From contig QUBV01000030.1 in the NCBI GenBank assembly GCA_014338185.1, forward strand, positions 1 through 36,261: a stretch of DNA of 36,261 bases, read 5' to 3'. Position 1 is the first letter of the stretch; the number at the start of each line of letters is the position of its first letter. This DNA comes from Lysobacterales bacterium. GTDB lineage: Bacteria > Pseudomonadota > Gammaproteobacteria > Xanthomonadales > Rhodanobacteraceae. The notes beneath the pieces were generated by a model. The model saw nothing but the letters and a program-made list of their open reading frames with translations, had not been told where the DNA came from and did not search any database. Below are positions 1-8,362 of the stretch, one piece after another. The position numbers and the translations under genes are program-made.

Positions 1-606
1 GGCCGCGGCGGCGCTGGCGACGGGTGCGCCGAGCACGGCGTTGCCGGCCGCGGCGGCGTTCTTCACATCCTGCATCGTGACCACGCCGCCGGCGCCGCTG
101 GGCGTGACGCGGGCGAGGTCGACCTTGAGCTTCCTGGCCATCGCGCGCACTGCGGGCACGGCCTTGACGCCGCCGACGCTGGCCGCCTGTTCCACGTGCA
201 CGGTGTTGCCCATGATCATCGCACCGACCACGGTGCCTTCGTCGGCACGCTCGGCGGTGCCGGCTGCGGCTGGTGCCGAAGCAGGCGCGGGCGCGGGCGC
301 GGCGGGAGCCGGTGCGTGGTGATGGTGGGCGGCGGCGTTGTCGGCGCGCTGCTTGCCCTTGGGGTCGAGTTCGAACTCGGCCAGCGCCGCGCCGGTCGCG
401 ATCACGTCACCGGCCTTGCCGTGCTGCTTGAGCAGCTTGCCGCTGCAGGGCGAGGGCACCTCGACCACGGCCTTGGCCGTTTCCATCGAGATCAGCGGTG
501 CGTCGAGTTTGACGCTGTCACCTTCCTTGACCAGCCACTCGACGATGGTGGCGTCGGGCAGGCCTTCACCGAGGTCGGGAAGATGGAATGTCTTGTGTTC
601 GGCCAT
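1..606 (-). CDS. 2-oxoacid dehydrogenase complex E2 (dihydrolipoamide acyltransferase), 3'-truncated
   Basis: This is the first 202 residues of an E2 acyltransferase; the gene runs off the left edge. E2 carries the acyl group on a lipoyl arm and passes it to coenzyme A in the cytosolic complex. A lipoyl domain spans about residues 4-80, with the lipoylated lysine at K45 in METAKA. A flexible linker rich in Ala and Pro follows (about 88-118) and contains a run of four histidines. A peripheral-subunit-binding domain, which docks E1 or E3, covers about 149-183. The catalytic acetyltransferase domain lies outside the window. The ATG at 606 opens directly onto the conserved lipoyl fold. The gene lies 141 bases downstream of E1 beta on the same strand. 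Whether the complex uses pyruvate or branched-chain oxoacids cannot be settled from this part. Confidence 0.93.
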   Translation of the reverse strand, partial: MAEHKTFHLPDLGEGLPDATIVEWLVKEGDSVKLDAPLISMETAKAVVEVPSPCSGKLLKQHGKAGDVIATGAALAEFELDPKGKQRADNAAAHHHHAPAPAAPAPAPASAPAAAGTAERADEGTVVGAMIMGNTVHVEQAASVGGVKAVPAVRAMARKLKVDLARVTPSGAGGVVTMQDVKNAAAAGNAVLGAPVASAAAA

Positions 607-747
607 GGCGGGTGTTCCGGAAGGGTGGAAAGGGAAAACCGGGGTGCTGCGTCAGCGCGGAGCCTGGGCAGCCTTGCAAGGTGCGGGCGCCTGCTGCGCG
701 GCCGACCGTCCGTGGCCGCGCCTGGAGCCTGAATGATCCACGCGCGC

Positions 748-1728
748 TCAACCCGCAGCCAGCGTGCGCTTGGCCGCGGCCACCACGCGCGCGGTGCTCG
801 GCAACTGCTTCTGCTCGAGCCGGTACAGCGGCGTGTGGATGTCGTAGCCGGTCACGCGCTCGATCGGCGCGAGCAACTGGTACAGGCACTGCTCGGCCAC
901 GCGCGCGGCGATCTCGCCGCCGAAGCCGGCGGTGCGCGGCGCCTCGTGCACGATCACGCAGCGCCCGGTCTTGTTGACCGATTCGGCGATCGTGTCGAAG
1001 TCCAGCGGCGTGAGCGTGGCGACGTCGATCACTTCGGCGCTGATGCCTTCGGCGGCGAGCTGCTCGGCCGCCTCGAGGCATTCCTTGACCTGGGCGCCCC
1101 AGGTCACGAGCGTGACGTCGCTGCCGTCGCGCAACACGAAGCACACGTCCAGCGGCAGCGCCTCGCCGTCGTCGGGGACTTCTTCCTTGTACTGGCGGTA
1201 GATGCGCTTGGGCTCGAAGAACACCACCGGGTCCGGGTCGCGGATCGCCGCCAGCAGCAGGCCATAGGCGCGCGCGGGCGAGGAGGGCAGCACCACGCGC
1301 AGGCCCGGCACGTTGGCGAACAGGTGCTCGTTGGCCTCGGAGTGATGCTCGGGCGCGTGGATGCCGCCACCCCATGGCGCACGGAACACGGCCGGGCAGG
1401 TGATGCGGCCGCGCGTGCGGTTGCGCATGCGCGCGGCGTGGCACACGATGTGCTCCATCATCGGGTAGATGAAGCCTTCGAACTGCGCCTCGGCGATCGG
1501 CTTCATGCCCTGCGCGGCAAGGCCGACGGTAAGGCCGGCGATCGACAGCTCGTCCAGTGGCGTGTCGAGCACGCGCAACTCGCCGAACTTCTGCTGCAAG
1601 CCCTGGGTGGCGCGGAACACGCCGCCGTTGACGCCCACGTCCTCGCCCAGCACGACCACGCTGGGGTCGCGCTGCATCTCGTAGGCCATGGCCTGGGTGA
1701 CTGCTTCGATGAGGGTGATCTGGGCCAT
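748..1728 (-). CDS. 2-oxoacid dehydrogenase E1 component, beta subunit
   Basis: This 326-residue protein is the beta subunit of the thiamine-diphosphate-dependent E1 enzyme, which decarboxylates a 2-oxoacid and passes the acyl group to the E2 lipoyl arm. The N-terminal part has the family pattern GEDVG (about 28-32) and FRATQGL. It continues with DTPLDE, the AQFEGFIYP region, and an FRAPWGGG-type loop with HSE. The C-terminal transketolase domain contains VIDVATLTPLD and HEAPRTAGFGGEIAA. Length and motifs match the PdhB/BkdB type found with a separate alpha subunit. It starts only two bases after the alpha-subunit stop, so the two are probably translated together. The substrate could be pyruvate or branched-chain 2-oxoacids. 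Confidence 0.95.
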   Translation of the reverse strand: MAQITLIEAVTQAMAYEMQRDPSVVVLGEDVGVNGGVFRATQGLQQKFGELRVLDTPLDELSIAGLTVGLAAQGMKPIAEAQFEGFIYPMMEHIVCHAARMRNRTRGRITCPAVFRAPWGGGIHAPEHHSEANEHLFANVPGLRVVLPSSPARAYGLLLAAIRDPDPVVFFEPKRIYRQYKEEVPDDGEALPLDVCFVLRDGSDVTLVTWGAQVKECLEAAEQLAAEGISAEVIDVATLTPLDFDTIAESVNKTGRCVIVHEAPRTAGFGGEIAARVAEQCLYQLLAPIERVTGYDIHTPLYRLEQKQLPSTARVVAAAKRTLAAG

Positions 1729-1730
1729 GG

Positions 1731-2816
1731 TCAGTGCGCCTGCTGTTCAAGGGACAGCGCGTAGGCGCGCTGCTGTTCGAGTTCGGCCGGCAATTCGGCG
1801 AAGGTGTAGTCGAACATCGCGCCGACCGGCTGCGCGCCGGTCTGCAGATAGGCGTTGACCTCGTTGTCCATCCAGTCGTCGCACTCGTGGTGCCAGGCGT
1901 CTTCCTTGGCCTGGTTCCACGCCTTCTTGCCTTCGAGCCACGCGCGCAGGCGCTTGACCGGATCCTTGAGCCAGGCCTCGTCGACTTCGTCCTTGCCGCG
2001 GTAGCGGCGCGCGTCGTCGGCGGTGGTGTGGTCGCCGAGGCGGTAGGTGACCAGCTCGACCACGCTGCCGCCACCGCCGTTGCGCGCGCGCTCGATCGCG
2101 TCGCCCATCGCCTTGCGCACCGCGATGATGTCATTGCCGTCGACCTGGATGCAGTGCAGGCCGGCCGCGAGGCCCTTCTGCGCGAGCGTCTGCGCACCGC
2201 TCTGATACTTGCGTGGCACCGAGATCGCCCACTGGTTGTTGACGATCGCGGCCACCAGCGGCAGTTCGCGCGCGCCGGCCACGTTGATCGCGCCCATGAA
2301 GTCGCCCTTGGACGAGCCGCCATCGCCGATCGTGCACACCGCCACGCGCTTCTCGCCGCGGATCTTGAACGCGAGCGCGGTGCCGGCCGCGTGCAGGCAT
2401 TGGGTCGCGATCGGTACCGACCAGGCGAAGTCGTGGCGCGCCGGCTCGTTCTGGTAGTCGTTGCCGCGTTCGTCGCCGCCCCAGTACATGTACACATCGC
2501 GCGGGCGCACGCCGCGATACAGCTGCGCGCCGTACTCGCGATAGCTCGGTGCCAGCACGTCCTCGGGCCGCATCGCGCTGCCGATGCCGACATGGGCCGC
2601 CTCGTGGCCGAGGCAGGAGGCGTAGGTGCCGAGCTTGCCGGTGCGCTGCAGCGCGATCGACTTGGCGTCGAAGATGCGGGTCGACACCATGAGCTTGTAC
2701 AGCTCGACCATGTGGTCGAGGTCCTTGGTGAACTCGGGCAGGTCCTTGCGGACCGGTTTGCCGTCGACATCGAGGTATTGGAGGTATTCGATTTCGAACT
2801 TGGCGGCGATGGTCAA
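1731..2816 (-). CDS. 2-oxoacid dehydrogenase E1 component, alpha subunit
   Basis: This 361-residue protein is the thiamine-diphosphate-binding alpha subunit of E1. The cofactor motif is clear: GDG at 164-166 and NN at 193-194. The loop near 259-272 (RLGDHTTADDARRYR) corresponds to the regulatory loop of the family. It looks closer to Gram-positive-type pyruvate and branched-chain enzymes than to the classical mitochondrial HGHSMSDPG form. I chose a TTG start at 2816 because GGAGG lies five bases upstream and the homologous sequence begins just after it. A longer frame extends upstream but has no family similarity that I recognise. It is the first gene of the E1 alpha-E1 beta-E2 operon. Substrate preference is unresolved. 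Confidence 0.93.
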   Translation of the reverse strand: MTIAAKFEIEYLQYLDVDGKPVRKDLPEFTKDLDHMVELYKLMVSTRIFDAKSIALQRTGKLGTYASCLGHEAAHVGIGSAMRPEDVLAPSYREYGAQLYRGVRPRDVYMYWGGDERGNDYQNEPARHDFAWSVPIATQCLHAAGTALAFKIRGEKRVAVCTIGDGGSSKGDFMGAINVAGARELPLVAAIVNNQWAISVPRKYQSGAQTLAQKGLAAGLHCIQVDGNDIIAVRKAMGDAIERARNGGGGSVVELVTYRLGDHTTADDARRYRGKDEVDEAWLKDPVKRLRAWLEGKKAWNQAKEDAWHHECDDWMDNEVNAYLQTGAQPVGAMFDYTFAELPAELEQQRAYALSLEQQAH

Positions 2817-3190
2817 GGAAGCCTCCGATGCGCGGGCCGGTTGCGACCGCGCCCGGGCACGCGGCCTGGCGCAGGCGTCGCAACGCACCGCGGCGCACGT
2901 GCGTGGACATGGAATCGGGACAGTACGCAACGCTGCGGGCTTGGCAAGGCCCGGCGCAGCAATGCGCGGCGTGGCAAAACTTGCAAAGTTTAGCACGAGC
3001 CAACACGATGGCCCGCCCGCGCCGCCTCGTTGCACGGGCGGCGCGACGATGCGCCACAGCCATGCGCCACGGTATGCATGGCACTGGCACGGAGGTGGCG
3101 CGTGGTCACGCTGCGCTGCGGTTTGACGCTGGCCGCGACAGCCGGTACACGTCACCGTTTTGGACTCGTTCGACTCGACCCGGGGAACCC
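2817..3190. promoter_or_regulatory. divergent intergenic region between E1 alpha and the POT transporter
   Basis: This stretch of 374 bases separates two divergently transcribed genes and must hold both promoters. I see no convincing gene in it. Near 2976-2992 it drops in GC content and contains the inverted repeat AAACTT-GCA-AAGTTT. A TAAACT box on the minus strand (2992-2987) could be a -10 for the dehydrogenase operon, but no good -35 matches it. No clear plus-strand promoter was found. A GGGGA ribosome-binding site precedes the transporter ATG. Confidence 0.4.
2977..2991. repeat. inverted repeat AAACTT-GCA-AAGTTT, possible operator
   Basis: A perfect 6-bp inverted repeat with a 3-base centre lies in the AT-richer patch of the divergent region, 161 bases upstream of E1 alpha. 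It overlaps a TAAACT box on the minus strand. The position fits an operator acting on one or both divergent genes, but no regulator can be named. Confidence 0.3.
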
Positions 3191-4675
3191 ATGGCCACCA
3201 CCACCGCGACGCCTTCCGCACCGCCGCAATTTCCGCAAGTACTCGGCCATCCACGCCCGCTGTGGATGTTGTTCATGGCCGAGTTCTGGGAGCGTTTTGC
3301 GTACTACGGCATGCGCGCACTGCTTGCGGTGTATGTCGCCGCGCAGTTCTTTGCGCATTTGCCCGAGGGCGAAGCCAAGACCCAGGCGTCATTGGTCTAT
3401 GGCGGCTACACCTCGCTCGTGTATGCCACCGGTGTCATCGGCGGCATGATCGCGGATCGGTACCTGGGTTATCAGCGCTCGATCATTCTGGGTGGCCTGA
3501 TCATGGCCGCCGGCTTGTTCCTGCTGTTGCTGCCGGAACTGCACTGGTTCCTGATCGGCCTGGCGGTGATCGTGGCCGGCAACGGCCTGTTCAAGCCCAA
3601 CATCTCGACCATGATCGGCAAGCTCTACGGCCCCAACGACGTACGGCGGGATTCGGGCTTCACCATCTTCTACATGGGCATCAATGCCGGTGCGTTCTTC
3701 GCGCCGATCGTATGCGGCAGCTGGATTGGCGCGCATTACGGCTATCAGTATGGCTTCCTTGCGGCTGCGCTCGGCATGATCCTCGGCGTGATGGTGTTCC
3801 AGTTCCGCAAGGGCATGTTGCAGGACGTCGGTCGGGCGCCGGCCGGACGGGAGGGGATCGGCCCGATCCTCACGGTGCTCGCTGGCGCGGCCGTGATGGT
3901 GCCGGTCATCTATTTCCTGCTGAGCAAGAGCGATGTGCTCGGCGTAATCCTGCTGGGCGTGTTTGCCGTGCTTGCGGCCTACCTGATCTGGTCCGGGTTC
4001 AGCCAGGACCGGGTGCAGGGGCAGAAATACGTGGCGATGTTCATCCTGTTCAGCGCCAACATCCTGTTCTGGTCCCTGTTCGAGCAGGCAGGCGCGTCGC
4101 TCAACTTCCTCGCCGAGGAGTACGTGAGCGCGCCCTTCCACTTCACGTTGTTCCAGTCGGCCAACCCGATGTTCATCCTGCTGCTGGCGCCGTTGTTCGC
4201 AATGATGTGGCCGAAGCTGGAGAAGGTGGGCATGAACCCGTCGATCCCGCGCAAGTTCGCGATTGCGTTGATCGGCCTCGCGGCCGGGTTCGCCCTGCTC
4301 GTGTTTGCGATCAAGACGATGGCGGGCGCCGACGGGAAGATCGGCTGGTACTGGCTCCTGGGCCTGTACTTCCTGCACACGGCGGCCGAGTTGTGCCTGT
4401 CGCCGATCGGGTTGTCCATGGTCACCAAGCTTGCAGCGCCGCGCAACGTGGGCTTGTCGATGGGCGGCTGGTTCCTGGCCACGGCCGTGGCCAATTACCT
4501 GGCCGGACGGATCTCGGCCATCGCCTCGGGCGGCGGCCATGGCGAGCACGTGGCCAGTTCGTTGGCGCAGTATGCGGCGACCTTCACTTGGCTGATTTGG
4601 GCGGGGCTCGCGGTGGGCGCGGTGTTTTTCCTGCTTGCGCCGCTCATCAACCGCCTGATGCACGGCGTCAAGTAA
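3191..4675 (+). CDS. POT/PTR-family proton-dependent oligopeptide transporter
   Basis: This 494-residue integral membrane protein should import di- or tripeptides with protons across the inner membrane. The diagnostic first-helix motif ExxERFxYYG is present at 31-40 (E31, E34, R35, Y38, Y39). The PTR2 signature FYMGINAGAFFAP appears in the fifth-helix region. Many hydrophobic segments run through the protein, and the length matches bacterial Dtp-type transporters. The ATG at 3191 is preceded by GGGGA. The reading frame continues upstream, but that extension is Arg/Ala-rich and unlike the family. The gene is divergent from the dehydrogenase operon and convergent with kbaZ. Substrate choice within the family, peptides or other solutes, is not visible. 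Confidence 0.93.
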   Translation: MATTTATPSAPPQFPQVLGHPRPLWMLFMAEFWERFAYYGMRALLAVYVAAQFFAHLPEGEAKTQASLVYGGYTSLVYATGVIGGMIADRYLGYQRSIILGGLIMAAGLFLLLLPELHWFLIGLAVIVAGNGLFKPNISTMIGKLYGPNDVRRDSGFTIFYMGINAGAFFAPIVCGSWIGAHYGYQYGFLAAALGMILGVMVFQFRKGMLQDVGRAPAGREGIGPILTVLAGAAVMVPVIYFLLSKSDVLGVILLGVFAVLAAYLIWSGFSQDRVQGQKYVAMFILFSANILFWSLFEQAGASLNFLAEEYVSAPFHFTLFQSANPMFILLLAPLFAMMWPKLEKVGMNPSIPRKFAIALIGLAAGFALLVFAIKTMAGADGKIGWYWLLGLYFLHTAAELCLSPIGLSMVTKLAAPRNVGLSMGGWFLATAVANYLAGRISAIASGGGHGEHVASSLAQYAATFTWLIWAGLAVGAVFFLLAPLINRLMHGVK

Positions 4676-4726
4676 GGGCGGCGCCGCGCGAGTGCGTGGA
4701 CCGGGTGCGAACGTGCCCGGGCCACG

Positions 4727-4741
4727 AGCGCCGCGGGCGCT
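4727..4741. terminator. short GC hairpin between convergent genes
   Basis: AGCGCC-GCG-GGCGCT forms a 6-bp perfect stem in the 78-base gap between the convergent transporter and kbaZ genes. There is no T-run, so it is at best a weak or Rho-assisted stop for either strand. Confidence 0.2.
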
Positions 4742-4753
4742 GCGCGATGGCGC

Positions 4754-6049
4754 TCAGCGCGGCGCGGCGTTGGCGCTGCAGGCGCGCGCGTACGGCGCGA
4801 GGCAGCCCGCGATGTGGTGGCGCACCAGCGCCAGCGGCTCGGTGTCGAGTCCGCGATCGACCACCGCGCGATGCGCGTCGGGCAGGAACTGGCTGAGCAG
4901 GGTCAGGGGCGGTGGCGTCGCGCGCAGGTTCGCGACCAGGCGCTCGACCGCCGCGCGCACCTGCACATCACCCCAGTAGTAGCGGCAGCGGTCGCTCAGT
5001 GCATAGCGGCGCAGCAGGCGCAGCTCGGCCGCATCGCCCTGGTAGTGCCGCCGCCAGTGGCGCGGCTCCTCGCACATGCGCCGGTCGAGCACCTCGGGCA
5101 GCTGCGAGCACTGCGCCGATGGCAGCCATTCGGCCTCGATCGCGGCGAGCGCGAACAGCGCCTCGCGCAAAGCGAAGGTCGCGGCCGGACCGACCTTGAG
5201 GATTGCGAAATGGTCGCGCACGAGTTCGTGCAACGCCCGTTCGCGTTGGTAGTCGGTGGAGTGGGCCTCGAACACGATGCGCGGCTGCGCCTCCAGCCAC
5301 TGCGACAGTGCGCGTGCCGCGGCAGGCGCATAGTGCTGCACGCTGCTGTGGTCGAAGTCCACGCCCGGCTGCACCACCAGCGCGATCACGCGCTGCCACG
5401 CGCCGTCGAGCCCGGCGCGTGCGAACACCTCGCGATGCACCTCGAGCGTGGCCGCGGCCGCAGCCGGCTGCGTCACCGCGACGCCGCCCTGCAACGAGGC
5501 TTCGCCGCCCGGAATCGGCACTTCGGTGCCGATCACGTACAGCGGGGGCGGCAACCCGGCCGCGGCCGCGGCCTGTTCGGCCACCTGCGCGAGTTCGGCG
5601 GCGCGCGCGGCCACGGTTGCATCGGGCAGCGGCGTCGGATCGCCCGCGCAGGACATGCTGCAGTCGAGGTGGATCTTGTGGAAGCCGGCGCTTGCGTAGG
5701 CGGCGATCAGGTCGCGCGCATGAGCCATAGCGGTCGCTGGCGCCTGCGCCTGCCATGCATTGGGCCCGAGGTGGTCGCCGCCGAGCACCAGGCGCGTGCG
5801 GTCGAAGCCGTGCTCGTCGGCAAGCGCCCACAGCCAGTCGCGGAACTGCGCCGGTTGCATGCCGGTGTAGCCGCCGAACTGGTCGACCTGGTTGGAGGTG
5901 GCCTCGACCAGCAGCGGCGTGTCGTGACGCTGCGCCACGTCCATCGCGGCGCGCAGCACCTGCGAATGGCTCGAGCACACGCTGTACACGCCGCTGCGCT
6001 CGCCATTGCGGTGGCGCTGGAGCAGGGTCTGGATCGGTGAAGGCGTCAT
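4754..6049 (-). CDS. kbaZ: D-tagatose-1,6-bisphosphate aldolase subunit KbaZ/GatZ-like (AgaZ)
   Basis: This 431-residue protein belongs to the GatZ/KbaZ family. In E. coli these are non-catalytic partners that stabilise the class II tagatose-bisphosphate aldolases GatY and KbaY; a kinase role on tagatose-6-phosphate has also been proposed for AgaZ. Family features include VEATSNQVDQFGGYTGM near the N-terminus, LGGDHLGPN, HLDCSMSCAGD, the YVIGTEVPIPGG strand and FEAHSTDYQ. A second ATG (6049) is preferred over one six bases upstream (6055) because GAGG lies eight bases before it. The gene is third in the agaS-kinase-kbaZ operon, 67 bases after the kinase. No KbaY/GatY partner is in the window, which leaves its biochemical role open. 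Confidence 0.9.
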   Translation of the reverse strand: MTPSPIQTLLQRHRNGERSGVYSVCSSHSQVLRAAMDVAQRHDTPLLVEATSNQVDQFGGYTGMQPAQFRDWLWALADEHGFDRTRLVLGGDHLGPNAWQAQAPATAMAHARDLIAAYASAGFHKIHLDCSMSCAGDPTPLPDATVAARAAELAQVAEQAAAAAGLPPPLYVIGTEVPIPGGEASLQGGVAVTQPAAAAATLEVHREVFARAGLDGAWQRVIALVVQPGVDFDHSSVQHYAPAAARALSQWLEAQPRIVFEAHSTDYQRERALHELVRDHFAILKVGPAATFALREALFALAAIEAEWLPSAQCSQLPEVLDRRMCEEPRHWRRHYQGDAAELRLLRRYALSDRCRYYWGDVQVRAAVERLVANLRATPPPLTLLSQFLPDAHRAVVDRGLDTEPLALVRHHIAGCLAPYARACSANAAPR

Positions 6050-6116
6050 CGGCATGGCCTCGCGAAGGATGGAAGTCGGATCACCCGCGCCGGCAGCGCA
6101 TCGCGCGGCGCGGCGC

Positions 6117-7064
6117 TCAGTGTGCCGGGCCCAGCTGGCGGGCGAGCAGCGCGGCGCCGCGCGCGCCACCCGCGGCGCCAAAACGCGGCGGCAGGATCGG
6201 CGGCACGCGCGCGCCCGCGAACAGGTGGGCGCCCACCGCGGCGGGCAGCTGCGTGTACAGCGCGGCGTGCTGCGACAGGCCACCGCCGAGCACGATGCGG
6301 TGCGGGTCGAAACCGAGCACGAGCGCCGCCAGCGCGTGGCCAAGCAGGTCCAGGTGCACCGCGCACGCGCGTTGGGCGAGGGCATCGCCTTGCCGGGCGA
6401 GTTCGAGCACCGTGCCGGCGTTGGTGGCGCTGCCGCCAAGCAGGCGCTGCAACTGGGCCAGTCCGCTGCCCGACACGTAGCGTTCGAAGCAGCCTTGCAG
6501 GCCGCAGGCGCAGCCGAGCAGCGGCAGCTCGTATTGCTGCAGCAGGCGTGCCGGCAGCGACCAGTGGCCCCATTCGCTGACGAAGCCGTTGTAGCCGCCC
6601 ACGAGACGGCCGTCGATGCAATAGCCGCCACTGGCACCGGTGCCGAGGATCACGCCGAGCATGCTGGGTGCACCATCGCCCGCGCCATCGCTGGCTTCCG
6701 ACAGCGCGAAGCATTGGCAGTCGTTGCCGAATGCGAGCGGGCGCGCGAGCCGCGTGGTGAGGTCGGCAGCCAGCGGCCGGCCCGACAACGCGGGCACGTT
6801 GGAACTCAGTTGCAGGCCGCTGTCGCGATCGCGCACGCCCGGCAGGCCGATGCCGAGGCCGCTGCTGCGCCGGCCCAGTTCGCGCTCGCCGGCCTCGACC
6901 AGGCCGGCCACGGCCTCGATGAACGCCGGATAGTCGTGCTGCGGGGTGTCGATGCGCTGGCGCAACACGCAGTCGAAGCCGGCGTCGAACGCGGCCAGTT
7001 CGATCTTGGTGCCGCCGATGTCGAGCCCGCACCAGACCTGCGTGTCGTTCGCGGGCTCAGCCAT
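6117..7064 (-). CDS. ROK-family sugar kinase, probable N-acetylhexosamine kinase (AgaK/NagK-like)
   Basis: This 315-residue ROK-family kinase should phosphorylate a hexose or N-acetylhexosamine at C6 using ATP. The phosphate-binding DIGGTK is at 15-20 and the catalytic aspartate is D115 in GND. The sugar-binding ExGH is E164-H167. The structural zinc site is complete: H167 with CxCGxxGCxE (C185, C187, C192). Its ATG overlaps the end of agaS by eight bases, so the two are probably co-translated. With agaS, kbaZ and a GH109 enzyme alongside, the likely substrate is N-acetylgalactosamine. ROK sequence alone does not separate this from GlcNAc or glucose, so the GalNAc assignment rests on context. 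Confidence 0.9.
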   Translation of the reverse strand: MAEPANDTQVWCGLDIGGTKIELAAFDAGFDCVLRQRIDTPQHDYPAFIEAVAGLVEAGERELGRRSSGLGIGLPGVRDRDSGLQLSSNVPALSGRPLAADLTTRLARPLAFGNDCQCFALSEASDGAGDGAPSMLGVILGTGASGGYCIDGRLVGGYNGFVSEWGHWSLPARLLQQYELPLLGCACGLQGCFERYVSGSGLAQLQRLLGGSATNAGTVLELARQGDALAQRACAVHLDLLGHALAALVLGFDPHRIVLGGGLSQHAALYTQLPAAVGAHLFAGARVPPILPPRFGAAGGARGAALLARQLGPAH

Positions 7065-8166
7065 GGTGGATGGTCACGCCCTGCACCACGCGATTGACGG
7101 TGCCATCGGGAAACGGATTGTCGGGGTCCAGGCCCAGGTCCTGCGAGCGCAGCAGCGCCAGGCGCTGGGCAAAGCCCAGCCACAGCGGCGCGAGCCAGGG
7201 GTCGGGCCACGCGGGCACGTCGAGGGTGAGATCGTCGGCATGGTCGTCGGTGCCGCGCGGCCCCACCGCGATGACCTTGCCGGCCACGCCGTCGCGGCGC
7301 AGCTCATGCAGCAGGTCCTGCTCGTAGCGCCGCGCGAGCGGCTCGGCGCTGCGCAGCACGACGACGAGCGTGTCGCGATCGAGCAGCGACTTGGGTCCGT
7401 GGCGGAAGCCGAGCGGGGTATTGGCGCTGGCGACCACGCGCCCGGCGCTGAGCTCGAGCAGCTTGAGCGCGGCCTCGCGGGCGAGCGCTTCGGCCGGACC
7501 GCTGCCCAGGTACACCACGCGTGCATGGGCTTGCCGCGCCAGTGCGGCGAGCGCGTCCTGCCAGCTGGCCAGCGCGTGCTCGCCCAGTTCGGCCAGTTGC
7601 TGCAGGCGCTGCACGCGCTGCGGCCAAGGCTCGCGTCCGAACACGCACAGCGCCGCGAGCAGCATGCAGGTGAGGCTGCCGGTCATGGCGAAGCCGCGGT
7701 CGCAGCTGGCCGGCGGCATGAGCAGCGTGCAGGTGTCGCTGCGGCCGCGGCCGCGACGCGCGAGCTCGCCCTCGCCATTGCAGGTGATGTCGAGGAAACG
7801 CGCATGCGCCACGCCCGCGCGCACGAGTTCCACCGCGGCGAGGCTTTCGGGGCTGGAGCCGCTGCGCGCGAAGGACACCAGCAGGGTCGGCCGCGTGCGT
7901 TGCAGGTACAGCGCGGGATGGCTGAGCAGGCTCGTGGTGTGCAGCGCGCGTGCGCGCACGGGCCAGTGGGCGGCCACGGTGTCGGCCACCATCTCGGCGA
8001 TGAAGCCGGAACTGCCCGCGCCGGTGAACACGACCTCGCGCAGCGGATCGCCGAGCCAGTCGCCCAGTGCCGCATCCAGTGGCCCGGCCTCGGCCGCCAG
8101 CCGTGTCGCCAGTTCGCGCCACAGCGAGGGTTGCTGGCGGATTTCGCGGATCGTGTGCTCGGACAT
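7057..8166 (-). CDS. agaS: galactosamine-6-phosphate deaminase/isomerase, SIS-domain protein AgaS
   Basis: This 369-residue protein has two SIS sugar-isomerase domains and matches AgaS, which converts galactosamine-6-phosphate to tagatose-6-phosphate and ammonia. The first SIS domain carries TGAGSSGF at 48-55 and SFARSGSSPES at 98-108. The second includes YLGSGPAEALAREAALKLLELSAG and FRHGPKS. The C-terminal NPFPDGTVNRVVQGV is typical of AgaS rather than GlmS or glucosamine deaminases. It is the first gene of the operon, and its stop overlaps the kinase start by eight bases. It is transcribed away from the GH109 gene, with 196 bases between them. The ATG at 8166 gives the usual family length. 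Confidence 0.92.
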   Translation of the reverse strand: MSEHTIREIRQQPSLWRELATRLAAEAGPLDAALGDWLGDPLREVVFTGAGSSGFIAEMVADTVAAHWPVRARALHTTSLLSHPALYLQRTRPTLLVSFARSGSSPESLAAVELVRAGVAHARFLDITCNGEGELARRGRGRSDTCTLLMPPASCDRGFAMTGSLTCMLLAALCVFGREPWPQRVQRLQQLAELGEHALASWQDALAALARQAHARVVYLGSGPAEALAREAALKLLELSAGRVVASANTPLGFRHGPKSLLDRDTLVVVLRSAEPLARRYEQDLLHELRRDGVAGKVIAVGPRGTDDHADDLTLDVPAWPDPWLAPLWLGFAQRLALLRSQDLGLDPDNPFPDGTVNRVVQGVTIHHG

Positions 8167-8193
8167 GGCGCGGGCGGGTCGGAAAACGAGCGC

Positions 8194-8211
8194 GCGCGCC
8201 TGCAGGCGCGC
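8194..8211. repeat. 18-bp perfect palindrome upstream of agaS
   Basis: GCGCGCCTGCAGGCGCGC reads the same on both strands and ends 28 bases before the agaS start codon, in the divergent agaS/GH109 intergenic region. It could be an operator or a hairpin in the agaS leader. Such GC palindromes also arise by chance in DNA of this composition. Confidence 0.3.
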
Positions 8212-8362
8212 ACGCTGGCGTGGCAACGGGCGGCCACGGTGGGCGTTGGTCCGGCAAATGTCAACCGCGCCGCATTGTCGGGTGGCGGCGTTTGCTGCCA
8301 TGCTTGACCACCGCGATCGCGCGCGGGATGGGCCCGCCGCCGCTGCTTGAGCGAGGTGTGCG

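Noticed and set aside
566-2770. Long open frame of 734 codons on the minus strand across the E1 genes
   Set aside because: It crosses E1 alpha and E1 beta in another frame, is dominated by Arg, Ala, Ser and Pro, and matches no family. GC-rich codon bias keeps the shadow frame open.
2828-3190. N-terminal extension of the POT transporter
   Set aside because: The family begins near MATTTATPSA, and a GGGGA site precedes that ATG. The extra 121 residues are Arg/Ala-rich and unlike the family.
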